From NCBI GenBank assembly GCA_015057505.1, contig SVEG01000003.1:121612-185611 (forward strand): DNA of 64,000 nt. Reading direction: 5' to 3'. A model generated the notes under the pieces. That model ran no database searches, was not told the DNA's origin, and worked only from the letters and a program-made list of their open reading frames with translations. Position numbers and translations under genes: made by a program. The stretch comes from Lachnospiraceae bacterium. GTDB taxonomy: Bacteria > Bacillota > Clostridia > Lachnospirales > Lachnospiraceae. Below are positions 16,981 to 25,440 of this stretch, in pieces; position 1 is the first letter of the stretch; every line of letters starts with the position of its first letter.

Positions 16981-18804
16981 ATGAAATTTTCCACATCACA
17001 ATTAAAGGCGGTCTCTCATTACGAGGGACCTGCCTTAATTCTTGCAGGACCCGGTTCGGGGAAAACCACCGTTATAACAGAACGAATTAAATATCTGATA
17101 GAGCATTACAAGGTAAATCCGTCAGAGATTCTTGTAATCACTTTTACAAAGGCCGCTGCCACGGAGATGAGGGAGCGCTTTTTTGGCTTGTTTGAAAAAG
17201 ATAAACCGAGGTCGGTGACCTTCGGAACCTTCCATGCGGTGTTTTTTCAGATTCTGAAATATGCGTACGGGTTCAGGGCAGAGAATATCCTTAAAGAAGA
17301 TGAGAAAAATACTTTTATACGCGAGCTTATCAAGTCGCAGAATCTTGAGACTGAGGATGAAAATGAGCTCGTGGAAAATATTATTTCGGAGATAAGCTCG
17401 GTAAAGGGCGGAATGCTTGATTTGGAGCATTATTATTCCACGTCCTGTTCGGAGACGGGCTTTAGGAGTATTTACAAGCAGTACGACAATATGCTTAGGC
17501 AGAGGCGACTTCTGGATTTTGACGATATGCTTGTCATGACTTATGAGCTTCTTACGGCGCGTCCTGACATTCTTGCGGGTTGGCAGAAGAAGTACAGATA
17601 CATACTTATCGACGAGTTTCAGGATATCAATCTTGTGCAGTACGAGATAATGCGTTTGCTTGCACTACCGGAGAATAATCTTTTTATCGTGGGCGACGAT
17701 GACCAGTCAATTTATCGTTTCAGAGGTGCGCGTCCCGAGATAATGCTCAATTTCCCGAAGCAGTACCCGAACTGCAAAAAGATTCTTCTCGAATATAATT
17801 TCAGAAGTGCAAAAAAGATTGTGGAGTGTGCCGGAATTGTTATCGGAGAGAATGAGAAGCGTTTTCCAAAGGACATAAAGCCTGCACACAAGGAAAAGGG
17901 AACGGTAGTCATCAGGGAATTCGAGACACCGACGGAGGAGAATCTGCAGATTGTTTCGCAGGTTAGAAAGCTTAACGAAAAAGGTGTGAACTGGAATGAT
18001 ATGGCGGTATTGTTCCGCACGAATCAGGGCGCACGTGCCCTTGTTGAGAAGTTTCTTGAATATCAGATTCCTTTTACGATGAAGGACAGTCTGCCTAATA
18101 TATTCGAGCACTGGATTGCAAAGGATTTGTTTGCTTATATAAAGATGGCTCTCGGCAACAGAGAACGAAGCGTATTTTTGCAGATTATGAACAGACCGAA
18201 ACGTTATATCGCGAGGGATTACATAGAACCGACAGTTTCGTTTGAGAATCTTAAGAAAATATATAGCGATAAGGACTGGATGTGGGACAGAGTTGACAGA
18301 CTTGAATATGATTTGCGCGTTATGAGCACGATGCCGCCTGTGGCTGCGGTGACGTACTTCCGAAACGGTATCGGCTACGAGGCGTATCTTAAGGAATATG
18401 CGGAAAGTCATCATATTCAGGAGGAGGATTTGCTCCGTATTCTTGATGAACTCAAAGAAAGTGCCAAGAATTATAAGGATTACGACAGTTGGTTTGCACA
18501 TATAGAAGAGTACAAGGCTTCTCTAAAGAAGATTCAGGAGAAAACGGAGCGCAGGCGTGAGGGCGTCGAGATTGTTACACTTCATGGTGCAAAGGGTCTT
18601 GAATACCGCGTTGTATTTTTGCCTGATGTAAACGAAGGAATAATTCCGCATCATAAGGCGAACCTCGATGAGGAGATAGAAGAGGAACGCTGTATGTTCT
18701 ATGTGGGAATGACGAGGGCGAAGGAAGAGCTTTATATTTATCATGTTAAGGAGAGATATAATAAGAGACTGGAGGCCTCAAGGTTTATTGAAGGATTAAT
18801 TTAA
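16981..18804 (+). CDS. UvrD/PcrA-like superfamily 1 helicase
   Basis: 607 aa, shorter than PcrA (about 730). Motif I AGPGSGKTT, Ia ITFTKAAATEM, II LIDEFQDIN, III GDDDQSIYRFRGA, IV LEYNFRS, V TLHGAKGLEYRVVFLPDV and VI YVGMTRAKEELYI are intact, so it should be an active 3'-5' DNA translocase. The shortening is in the 2B domain and C-terminus. It starts one base after gltX stops, so it is the last gene of the operon. It may work in repair or replication-transcription conflicts; the precise orthology to PcrA is uncertain because of size. Confidence 0.9.
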   Translation: MKFSTSQLKAVSHYEGPALILAGPGSGKTTVITERIKYLIEHYKVNPSEILVITFTKAAATEMRERFFGLFEKDKPRSVTFGTFHAVFFQILKYAYGFRAENILKEDEKNTFIRELIKSQNLETEDENELVENIISEISSVKGGMLDLEHYYSTSCSETGFRSIYKQYDNMLRQRRLLDFDDMLVMTYELLTARPDILAGWQKKYRYILIDEFQDINLVQYEIMRLLALPENNLFIVGDDDQSIYRFRGARPEIMLNFPKQYPNCKKILLEYNFRSAKKIVECAGIVIGENEKRFPKDIKPAHKEKGTVVIREFETPTEENLQIVSQVRKLNEKGVNWNDMAVLFRTNQGARALVEKFLEYQIPFTMKDSLPNIFEHWIAKDLFAYIKMALGNRERSVFLQIMNRPKRYIARDYIEPTVSFENLKKIYSDKDWMWDRVDRLEYDLRVMSTMPPVAAVTYFRNGIGYEAYLKEYAESHHIQEEDLLRILDELKESAKNYKDYDSWFAHIEEYKASLKKIQEKTERRREGVEIVTLHGAKGLEYRVVFLPDVNEGIIPHHKANLDEEIEEERCMFYVGMTRAKEELYIYHVKERYNKRLEASRFIEGLI

Positions 18805-18823
18805 AAATTTTTTAAAATTAGCC

Positions 18824-18855
18824 AACCTTTTTAAAATTTCCTGCACTATATAGTC
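18824..18855 (+). promoter_or_regulatory. ECF-type promoter of the sigma-factor gene
   Basis: AACCTTT (18824-18830) resembles the -35 element of ECF sigma factors, followed by an AT-rich spacer and ACTATATAGTC near 18845-18855. An ECF-type box in front of a sigma-like gene suggests autoregulation. Assigned by pattern only. Confidence 0.45.
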
Positions 18856-18875
18856 AAACGGCGCCGGAGGAATAT

Positions 18876-20495
18876 ATGAATAAACAAAAAGCAGATGCAA
18901 TAATAACAGAGTATTTTTCAAAAATTTATGGATTTGCCATAAAGAAATCTTTTTCATATGATGAGGCAGAGGATTTGTGTGCGGATATCGTAAAGGAAGT
19001 GTATCTTTCGCTTTTGAAGGCAGATGAGATTGTCAATGTTGAAGGATACATCTGGCGAATAAGCGAGCATACATATTCGAAGTATGTTTCGTCCAAGAAG
19101 AAGCAACTCGGAGTATCGATTGACGGTATGGAAATACCGGTTGACGACGAATACTTTTTCGAGGACTCGGAAGAAGAAATATTGCGTCTTAGAAGAGAAA
19201 TAGCATTTCTTACCGCGAGACGTCGCGAGATAGTTTATTCATTTTATTACGAAAACAAGACGATTACCTCTATTTCTGAGGAAACAGGCATGCCGGAGGG
19301 GACCGTCAAATGGCATTTGAGTAAGGCAAGAAATGAATTAAAGGAGGGCTTTTCTATGGAAAGACGAATTGGAAAACTTGGTATGAAGCCGATTAAAATT
19401 AATTGGATCGGACACGATGGAACACCGGGACAAAAAGGTGGACCGGAGTATTATCTTGATGACAAAATTAATTTTAACATTGTGTATAGTGTATATTTTG
19501 AACCTAAGACGAAAGAGGAGATAGCGCAGGAGCTTGGAATGACGCTTGTTTTTATTGAAGATAAGATAGAATTGCTTGAAAGCAACGGTTTCCTTGTGCG
19601 CGTGCCCGGTGATAAGTATACAACATATGTTAAATTCAATCCGAGAACATATTCTCGCGAGCAGGAGGATATGAAGTATAAAAAGAAGCTGGAAGTGGCA
19701 AAGCTTCTTACAGAAGAGTATATTCCACTTGTCAGAAAGGCAATTGCAGATGTAAGAGATGTATATATCCCTAGTGGTAACTTTGAACTCTTGGAAGCGG
19801 CGGTGATATTACACAGTATACTCAATAAGTGCAATATTGACATCAAGAGGGATGTGGAGAAGTACAGAATAAAAACAACCGACGGCGGCAGTTATTTTGC
19901 ATTCGTTAATATTGTGACGGAAGTAAGTGACAAGGATTATGTGGCAAAGTTTGACACTGATAAATACTGGATATGCGGAAGTATGAACCGCTGGTCGGAG
20001 AAATATCAGGGGGTATATTCCTGGTCGGCAGATTCAAGATACTGCTCAAGAAAAGGCGGTTGGGAGAATAATTGGACGTCTGATTATGAGTGGTTGTATG
20101 AATTTATAACAGGTGAGATTACTGATAATAAGGTGTCTAAAGAGAAGTTTGAACGCCTTAGAAAACGTGGCTTCCTTACTAAAGACAATAAAGTGAATAT
20201 AATGATTGTAAAGGGAAGTCACAAGGATTTCTTTGCAAAAATCCCTGAGCTTAGCGAGGACATTAAGAAAAGGTTTGCAGAGTATGCTTTGGAAGCGGCC
20301 ATGCTTGAAGCAAAGAGCTATCCGCCTCAGATGCAGGATTATATTATCGACAGAAGTACGAGATACTTTGTTGACAATGTTGTCGGTATAATGGTTAAGG
20401 ATATTCTCTATGGTAACGGAACATTTAAACCGCTTACTGAGGAGGAGAAAGTGGCATCGGATCTTATAATGTTTAGTGATGTTTTGCCGGAGTAA
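18876..20495 (+). CDS. ECF-like sigma factor with large C-terminal extension
   Basis: 539 aa. Residues about 5-90 resemble sigma region 2 (ITEYFSKIYGFAIKKSFSYD, then EDLCADIV and VEGYIWRISEHTYSKYV); about 105-160 is region 4 with an HTH (ARRREIVYSFYYENKTITSI, then SEETGMPEGTVKWHLSKARN). The last about 370 residues are additional: a winged-helix-like segment (NFNIVYSVYFEPKTKEEIAQ through ESNGFLVRV), an alpha/beta stretch with several Trp and Cys (DKYWICGSMNRWSEKYQGVY), and a helical end. No anti-sigma gene follows; the extension may be a built-in sensor. It stands alone between an ECF-like promoter and a strong bidirectional terminator. Confidence 0.8.
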   Translation: MNKQKADAIITEYFSKIYGFAIKKSFSYDEAEDLCADIVKEVYLSLLKADEIVNVEGYIWRISEHTYSKYVSSKKKQLGVSIDGMEIPVDDEYFFEDSEEEILRLRREIAFLTARRREIVYSFYYENKTITSISEETGMPEGTVKWHLSKARNELKEGFSMERRIGKLGMKPIKINWIGHDGTPGQKGGPEYYLDDKINFNIVYSVYFEPKTKEEIAQELGMTLVFIEDKIELLESNGFLVRVPGDKYTTYVKFNPRTYSREQEDMKYKKKLEVAKLLTEEYIPLVRKAIADVRDVYIPSGNFELLEAAVILHSILNKCNIDIKRDVEKYRIKTTDGGSYFAFVNIVTEVSDKDYVAKFDTDKYWICGSMNRWSEKYQGVYSWSADSRYCSRKGGWENNWTSDYEWLYEFITGEITDNKVSKEKFERLRKRGFLTKDNKVNIMIVKGSHKDFFAKIPELSEDIKKRFAEYALEAAMLEAKSYPPQMQDYIIDRSTRYFVDNVVGIMVKDILYGNGTFKPLTEEEKVASDLIMFSDVLPE

Positions 20496-20515
20496 ATTAG
20501 AGTGATATAACAGTG

Positions 20516-20555
20516 AAAAGGACATAGGTGGCCAGTCGGTTACCTATGTCCTTTT
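20516..20555. terminator. Strong bidirectional terminator
   Basis: AAAAGGACATAGGT (20516-20529) and ACCTATGTCCTTTT (20542-20555) are perfect 14-bp complements with a 12-nt loop. It can serve the sigma gene on the plus strand and the small minus-strand gene. Confidence 0.9.
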
Positions 20556-20575
20556 GAATTTGAAATAATTGTAGC

Positions 20576-20728
20576 TTAGTCTTCTAAGCCTTTTTGAGTG
20601 TCAGTAATCAACGAATCAATTAATTCCTCGGCTCTTGCATGATCCTGATTTTGTAAAGCTTTTTTGAGCTCTTTCAAATCGTGAAGCAAACGCCTTAAAT
20701 AGCTTTTAAATACGCTCATATCTTCCAC
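20576..20728 (-). CDS. Small helical protein, 50 aa
   Basis: Minus-strand frame from GTG (20726-20728), with AGAGGTGG about 6 nt upstream; an internal ATG at 20717-20719 has a poorly spaced site. The product reads MEDMSVFKSYLRRLLHDLKE then LKKALQNQDHARAEELIDSL and ends TQKGLED. Predicted two-helix hairpin with heptad-like Leu spacing. It has its own ribosome site and a shared terminator, so it is likely real. Function unknown. Confidence 0.6.
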   Translation of the reverse strand: MEDMSVFKSYLRRLLHDLKELKKALQNQDHARAEELIDSLITDTQKGLED

Positions 20729-20883
20729 TTACACCACCTCTCTGTAATTATACTATATGTTTTGGGGGACGACAAGGGTAAATTGATATTTGGGAAAGTT
20801 GGGGAGATAACCCCTTGGGAAAAATTGAATGCAATATTATTTTACAATATTTTACATATTTTGTAAAGCTGTAAATAAATCAA

Positions 20884-20912
20884 TTGACAAACTCCAGAAT
20901 TAGTTGTATCCT
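20884..20912 (+). promoter_or_regulatory. Promoter of the metG T-box transcript
   Basis: TTGACA (20884-20889), 17-bp spacer, TATCCT (20907-20912). The T-box leader begins about 15 nt downstream. Confidence 0.6.
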
Positions 20913-20924
20913 TTATAAAAAATA

Positions 20925-21217
20925 TCAAAGGCTATGAAGAGAAAAGTAAGTAGTTAGATATGTTACAGAGAGTCTGATTAGGTGAGAACAGGCGCAGAAG
21001 GAACTACTGAAAATGGTCTCGGAGCTGCGTACCGAAGCAATCTTGCCAAGGCTACGACGGGTGCACCCGTTACAGTGATAGACTATCGATGAATCATTTC
21101 TCGTCTGTAGTTGATAAGGCCTGTATCGTGAGGTATAGGTGAATTTAGGGTGGTAACACGAAGCTGAGTTGCTCTCGTCCCTGAAAAAGAAATTTTTCAG
21201 AGAGGAGGGCATTTTTT
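20925..21217 (+). ncRNA. T-box leader (methionine) with terminator
   Basis: The stretch GAAAATGGTCTCGGAGCTGC places ATG at 21013-21015 in the specifier-loop position, matching methionine. The T-box motif AGGGTGGTAACACG is at 21147-21160; its TGGT would pair with the ACCA end of uncharged tRNA-Met. The terminator follows: TGCTCTCGTCCCTGAAAAA pairs with TTTTTCAGAGAGGAGGGCA (about 21170-21211), then TTTTTT. Uncharged tRNA should favour the antiterminator and metG expression. The specifier assignment is inferred from position and downstream gene. Confidence 0.9.
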
Positions 21218-21224
21218 ATTTGAT

Positions 21225-21253
21225 AAGAATTTGCCTCGCAAATTCTTTTTTTT
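21225..21253 (+). terminator. Second terminator between T-box and metG
   Basis: AAGAATTTG-cctcg-CAAATTCTT followed by six or more T. A perfect intrinsic terminator 8 nt after the T-box terminator and 90 bp before metG. If active it would block metG even when the T-box antiterminates, unless it is itself regulated or read through. Confidence 0.75.
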
Positions 21254-21342
21254 GGTTTCAAAAATCAATGACCGATAAAGGTCGGGTGTCTGAAAGACAC
21301 TAAAAAGTTATCACTATAAAATTTAGAAATGAGGTATGTAAT

Positions 21343-22977
21343 ATGAGAAATATTTTAATTGGTGGTGCATGGCCGTATGCAAACGGTTCATTGCACATAG
21401 GACACATTGCCGGATTGTTACCGGGTGATGTTCTTGCAAGATATCATAGGGCAGTCGGCGATAATGTATATTTTGTGTCGGGAAGCGATTGCCACGGAAC
21501 GCCTGTTGCAATTCGTGCAAAGCAGGAAAAAAGGACGCCGCAGGAGGTTAGTGATTTTTATCATGAAGAATTTACAGAGTGTTTTGAAAGGCTGGGATTT
21601 AGTTATGATGTGTATACAAAAACATCGGCAGATGAGCATAAAGCCTTTGTGAGGGAGTTTCATAAAAAATTATACGAAAGTCCATATGTCTATGAAAAGG
21701 AAGTGCCGCAGGCTTATTGTGAGAACTGCGCTACATTCTTGGCGGATCGTTTTGTGCTTGGGAAATGTCCGGAGTGCGGAAGTGATACCAGAGGAGACCA
21801 ATGTGATGCATGCGGTACTGTTCTTGAGCCGGAGGCTCTTGTAGAACCGGTTTGTGCTGTATGCGGGAAGAAGATAGGTTTTAAAGCGTCAAAACACCTG
21901 TATATTGCAATAACTAAATTGCAGGAGGAGCTTAAGACATTTGTTGATAATAATCCTGAATGGAGAAAAAATGCTATTGCATTTACCAATAAGTATATCG
22001 ATGATGGCTTGAGAGATAGGGCGCTTACAAGGGATTTGGAATGGGGAATTGAGGTTCCGAAGGATGGCTACGAAAATAAAACCATTTATATTTGGGCAGA
22101 GAATGTATTGGGATATCTGTCGGCAAGTAAGGTGGCAGCAGACAAAAGAAACGCTGATTTCTGTGAATTATGGGGAAGCGAAGCAAAACACTATTATGTG
22201 CATGGGAAAGATAATATACCTTTTCACACAATAATATTACCGGCGCTTTTGCTTGGCAACGGTGAGGGTTGGCGTTTGCCCGACCAAATTGTATCAAGCG
22301 AATATCTGACCTTAGAAGGAAGAAAAATATCCACAAGTCAGAATTATGCAATATGGGTTAAAGATTTGCTTGATAATTATGAGGCTGACTCAATCCGTTA
22401 CTTTTTTATCGCAAACGGTCCTGAAAAGAAGGATGCCGATTTTTCGTGGAGGGAATATGTTAACAGTCATAATGGAGAGTTGCTCGGGGCATACGGAAAC
22501 TTTGTGAATCGAACGCTGGCCTTTATTGCAAAATACTGTGACGGGGTTGTGCCTGAAGGGAACGAAAATCAGGATATTAATAAAAGGATAGAAGAACTGT
22601 ATGCTTTAGTGGGCAAGCGGATTGAGAAGGCTTATTTTAAGGATGCGCTTGATGAGATATTTGAATTTGTAAGAAGTGCAAATAAGTTTTTTGATACTGA
22701 ACAGCCTTGGGTTACAAGAAATACCGACAAGGAGGCATGTGACAATACACTTTATCAGTGCGTTCAGATTATTGCGAATCTGGCAGTGCTGTTGGCACCA
22801 TTTATACCGTTTTCGTCAGAAAAGATTTTTGGTTGGCTTAATATAAGTAATAAGTGGGAGAGACAATCTGTTGAGGCGGGATATAAGCTTTCGGAAGTGG
22901 ACATTTTGTTTCAGAGGATTGATAAGAAGGTTATAGAGGTTGAGACGGAGAAGTTGAAGGAAGTTCTTGCTCAATAA
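21343..22977 (+). CDS. metG: Methionine--tRNA ligase (short form)
   Basis: 544 aa class I synthetase. HIGH motif at GSLHIGHIAGL, KMSKS-type motif as KISTS (328-332), and the zinc knuckles CENCATF, CPECGSDTRGDQCDACG and CAVCG in the connective peptide, which mark the MetRS type with four Cys pairs. It stops after the anticodon-binding domain and lacks the C-terminal tRNA-binding (OB-fold) domain found in about 650-aa enzymes. T-box control and the short form suggest this may be a second, inducible MetRS. ATG at 21343 with GAGGT upstream. Confidence 0.93.
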   Translation: MRNILIGGAWPYANGSLHIGHIAGLLPGDVLARYHRAVGDNVYFVSGSDCHGTPVAIRAKQEKRTPQEVSDFYHEEFTECFERLGFSYDVYTKTSADEHKAFVREFHKKLYESPYVYEKEVPQAYCENCATFLADRFVLGKCPECGSDTRGDQCDACGTVLEPEALVEPVCAVCGKKIGFKASKHLYIAITKLQEELKTFVDNNPEWRKNAIAFTNKYIDDGLRDRALTRDLEWGIEVPKDGYENKTIYIWAENVLGYLSASKVAADKRNADFCELWGSEAKHYYVHGKDNIPFHTIILPALLLGNGEGWRLPDQIVSSEYLTLEGRKISTSQNYAIWVKDLLDNYEADSIRYFFIANGPEKKDADFSWREYVNSHNGELLGAYGNFVNRTLAFIAKYCDGVVPEGNENQDINKRIEELYALVGKRIEKAYFKDALDEIFEFVRSANKFFDTEQPWVTRNTDKEACDNTLYQCVQIIANLAVLLAPFIPFSSEKIFGWLNISNKWERQSVEAGYKLSEVDILFQRIDKKVIEVETEKLKEVLAQ

Positions 22978-22990
22978 AAAAAGATACAAA

Positions 22991-23019
22991 TTGACAGTAT
23001 TATATATGGTGACTATAAT
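22991..23019 (+). promoter_or_regulatory. Consensus promoter of the serine-hydrolase gene
   Basis: TTGACA (22991-22996), 17 bp, TATAAT (23014-23019), a perfect sigma-A promoter. The leader to the main start codon is about 140 nt. Confidence 0.8.
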
Positions 23020-23098
23020 ATTATGCAGAAGAGAGAAAGTTCTTTCTTCCAAATTATAAAAGTAAAAAAATAATATATTCGAAAGGCGGACTTAGATT

Positions 23099-23137
23099 AT
23101 GAAGAAAAATATAAAGTGTAAGGAGGCGCACGAGTAA
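23099..23137 (+). CDS. Leader peptide MKKNIKCKEAHE
   Basis: Twelve codons with AAAGGCGG upstream, ending 26 nt before the serine-hydrolase start codon. Its 3' half contains GGAGG (23122-23126), complementary to the CCTCC that also faces the main ribosome site. Resembles leader peptides of translational attenuators. Translation is not proven. Confidence 0.45.
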   Translation: MKKNIKCKEAHE

Positions 23138-23156
23138 GACCTCCAAAAGAAGGAGG
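23122..23156 (+). promoter_or_regulatory. Possible translational attenuator masking the ribosome site
   Basis: Three complementary segments lie in order: GGAGG (23122-23126, inside the leader frame), CCTCC (23140-23144) and GGAGG (23152-23156, the ribosome site of the hydrolase). Segment 2 can pair with either 1 or 3. A ribosome on the leader frame would cover segment 1 and change the balance. The helices are only 5 bp, so strength is uncertain. Confidence 0.4.
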
Positions 23157-23163
23157 ATAAAAA

Positions 23164-24213
23164 ATGAACAAAAATGAATTTATCAGCAATATGACTGATA
23201 TTTTGCAACGTTGGGAATTCAATGGTTGTGTGAGTATCTGTAAAGATGGCAATCTTCTTTTTGAAGGTGCGAATGGTTGGGCAGACTATGAAAGTAAAAT
23301 CAGACATACACTAAACTCACAATTTTTAATTGCATCAGTAACAAAACAATTTACAGCTGCCTGCATCATGATGTTGGCAGAAGAGGGAAAAATTCAGTTG
23401 GAAGATAAACTTGCTATATATCTTCCGGAGTATAGGTATTCAGACAAAATGACAATTAGGCAAATGCTTAATATGATGTCAGGTATTCCCGATATGATTA
23501 ATGATGTAATTGCAGAACAATTAGAAAAAGATAGCGCATTGGAGAAAATGTCCGATAGAGAACAGATTGTATATGAATACAATGCAGTAAGCAGAGGGTT
23601 TTCGCTATCAGAAGTTTTGGAATTAGTAAATGATAAAGAGTTACAGTTTACACCGGGTGACATGATCCGGTATTCCAACACGAACTATTCATTTCTGGGT
23701 TTTATAATTGAAAGGATAACCGGAAAAACACTAAATGATTATATGACAGAGCGGATTTTCAGCCCTTTGGGAATGGAACACACTTGTTGTAAACCGGAGA
23801 ATGCTACTTGCCCGGGTTATGAAAGAGCTGATGATATTATCTGTTTGGGATATGGTCGTGATACAAGTGGAGATGGTTGTATTGTATCTACAGTGCAGGA
23901 TTTAAGTTTATGGCTTAATGCGGTGTTGCAAAAACAATTGTTGTCAAAAAACAGTTGGGAGCAAATATTCACGATGGTGCCTAATGCAGATAAGAATTAT
24001 TGGCTCGAAAATTACGGTTTCGGCTGGGATAAAACGGGTGTGTGGTATCAACATAATGGTGGCGACATGGGATATGTTACTTTTGTGTTTCTGTGTTTTG
24101 AACGAGGAATTACAGTCGCTATATGTGAGAATATGCCAAGTCTCCAATTAGACGAACCGGTAGGGCGAGTGGAATTTGCAATCATGGAATGCATTGATAA
24201 ATTTGGTGTTTAA
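23164..24213 (+). CDS. Serine hydrolase, beta-lactamase/class C-like family
   Basis: 349 aa. SxxK motif in FLIASVTKQFTAA (active-site Ser and Lys), YSN motif in MIRYSNTNYSFLG, and a C-terminal HNGGDMG box replacing KTG, typical of the Pfam beta-lactamase (PF00144) esterase/peptidase group rather than true antibiotic-hydrolysing class C enzymes. No signal peptide or membrane segment is visible (it starts MNKNEFISNMTDILQRWE), so it is probably cytoplasmic. It is monocistronic, with its own consensus promoter, structured leader and terminator. Substrate unknown; beta-lactam hydrolysis is possible but unsupported. Confidence 0.85.
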   Translation: MNKNEFISNMTDILQRWEFNGCVSICKDGNLLFEGANGWADYESKIRHTLNSQFLIASVTKQFTAACIMMLAEEGKIQLEDKLAIYLPEYRYSDKMTIRQMLNMMSGIPDMINDVIAEQLEKDSALEKMSDREQIVYEYNAVSRGFSLSEVLELVNDKELQFTPGDMIRYSNTNYSFLGFIIERITGKTLNDYMTERIFSPLGMEHTCCKPENATCPGYERADDIICLGYGRDTSGDGCIVSTVQDLSLWLNAVLQKQLLSKNSWEQIFTMVPNADKNYWLENYGFGWDKTGVWYQHNGGDMGYVTFVFLCFERGITVAICENMPSLQLDEPVGRVEFAIMECIDKFGV

Positions 24214-24238
24214 AAATTAATATTTGATTATTGCGGAG

Positions 24239-24280
24239 AGGATTCTTATAATTGACATGATTATAGGAATCCTTTTTATT
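24239..24280 (+). terminator. Terminator after the serine-hydrolase gene
   Basis: AGGATTCTTATAAT (24239-24252) pairs with ATTATAGGAATCCT (24260-24273, one mismatch), followed by TTTTTATT. Confidence 0.85.
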
Positions 24281-24318
24281 GTTTGAATGCAAGTGAATTT
24301 TATTACAAAAGGAAAATA

Positions 24319-24347
24319 TTGACAGTATAGGGTAGGCATGTTAATAT
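24319..24347 (+). promoter_or_regulatory. Promoter of the KilA-N gene
   Basis: TTGACA (24319-24324), 17 bp, TAATAT (24342-24347). The leader to ATG 24540 is about 185 nt. Confidence 0.7.
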
Positions 24348-24405
24348 ACAACTACAAAGAAGTCCTTTTCGGATGTGTTAAGGATAATACATTACTTTAA
24401 AGAGG

Positions 24406-24430
24406 AGGAACTCTGCAAGGGTTCCTTTTT
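24406..24430 (+). terminator. Attenuator-like hairpin in the KilA-N leader
   Basis: AGGAAC (24406-24411) and GTTCCT (24421-24426) with a 9-nt loop, followed by TTTT. A short terminator located between promoter and gene; the left arm overlaps a GAGGAGG purine tract. Probably partial attenuation. Confidence 0.45.
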
Positions 24431-24539
24431 ACTTTATGTTTTTATAATGTGTATTATTATTCGCAAAGTGGTTTTGAGATGTTTTTTGTTGCTGTATACA
24501 TTATTTGCTATGGACAAAGATTTAAAGGAGAAGAGTTTT

Positions 24540-25403
24540 ATGAAAAGTATGAAAATTGACGCTAATGGAACGGAAATTAGGGTAATGGGTGATGTTGTAA
24601 ATGAGGAGGCATATATTTCATTAACGGATATCGCTAAATTCAAAAATCCAGAGAATGCATTTATTGTAGTTGCAAACTGGATGCGTAATTATTCAACAAT
24701 TTCATTTTTGGGTTTGTGGGAGCAGATTCATAATCCTAATTTTAAACCTATCGAATTCGATAGGTTTAAAACGGAAGCAGGTGATAATGCTTTTACATTG
24801 ACGCCGCAGCAATGGATAAATGCAACAGATGCGATAGGTATTATTTCAAAGTCAGGACGTTATGGCGGGACATACGCACATACTGATATTGCTTTTGAGT
24901 TTGCTTCTTGGATTTCGCCGGAATTCAAACTTTATATAATAAAAGATTATCAGCGGTTAAGAAAAGATGAAGCGGAACGACTTGCAATTGGCTGGGATGT
25001 AAAAAGAGAATTGTCAAAAATTAATTATCGAATTCATACAGATGCTGTAAAGGAATTTTTGATAACACCGACACTATCTTCACAAGAAATGGCTTATACA
25101 TATGCTTCGGAAGCGGATATTCTTAATATGGCGTTGTTTGGAAAGACGGCAGCACAGTGGAGAAATGAACAGGGGATTGATGGGAGAATGCTTAATATTA
25201 GAGATTTTGCATCTGCGGAAGAATTGGTTGTGCTTATAAATCTTGAAGATACAAATGCTGACTTGATAAGGCAGGAAATACCTAAGATTGAACGGTTGAA
25301 AATTCTAAGAGAAAAAGCATATAGACAACTTGAACTCCTTAAGAAAAATCAAGAAACTATACAAGTATTAAAACAGAATCTTATAGAAGATACAAGTAAG
25401 TAA
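24540..25403 (+). CDS. KilA-N domain protein
   Basis: 287 aa. KilA-N fold in residues about 15-150: YISLTDIAKFKNPENAFIVV, ANWMRNYSTISFLGLWE, TPQQWINATDAIGIISKSGR, YGGTYAHTDIAFEFASWISP and KDYQRLRKDE. The C-terminal half is helical (EEAERL to QETIQVLKQNL) with a coiled-coil-like end. KilA-N proteins come from phages and bind DNA; here it stands alone with no phage genes around. ATG 24540 is chosen for AAAGGAG 9 nt upstream. An upstream GTG at 24375 would add a 55-residue Phe/Leu/Ile-rich segment with no ribosome site and is rejected. Confidence 0.82.
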   Translation: MKSMKIDANGTEIRVMGDVVNEEAYISLTDIAKFKNPENAFIVVANWMRNYSTISFLGLWEQIHNPNFKPIEFDRFKTEAGDNAFTLTPQQWINATDAIGIISKSGRYGGTYAHTDIAFEFASWISPEFKLYIIKDYQRLRKDEAERLAIGWDVKRELSKINYRIHTDAVKEFLITPTLSSQEMAYTYASEADILNMALFGKTAAQWRNEQGIDGRMLNIRDFASAEELVVLINLEDTNADLIRQEIPKIERLKILREKAYRQLELLKKNQETIQVLKQNLIEDTSK

Positions 25404-25440
25404 CGCTGATAGGTGCAATGATTAATTCACAAAGTTTTAC

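Noticed and set aside
23164..24213. Class C beta-lactamase conferring resistance
   Set aside because: SxxK and YxN are present but no signal peptide and HNGGDMG in place of KTG; such proteins are mostly peptidases or esterases.
24375..24539. N-terminal extension of the KilA-N gene with hydrophobic residues (possible membrane anchor)
   Set aside because: No ribosome site for the GTG, and the extension covers an attenuator-like hairpin; ATG 24540 has a well-placed AAAGGAG.
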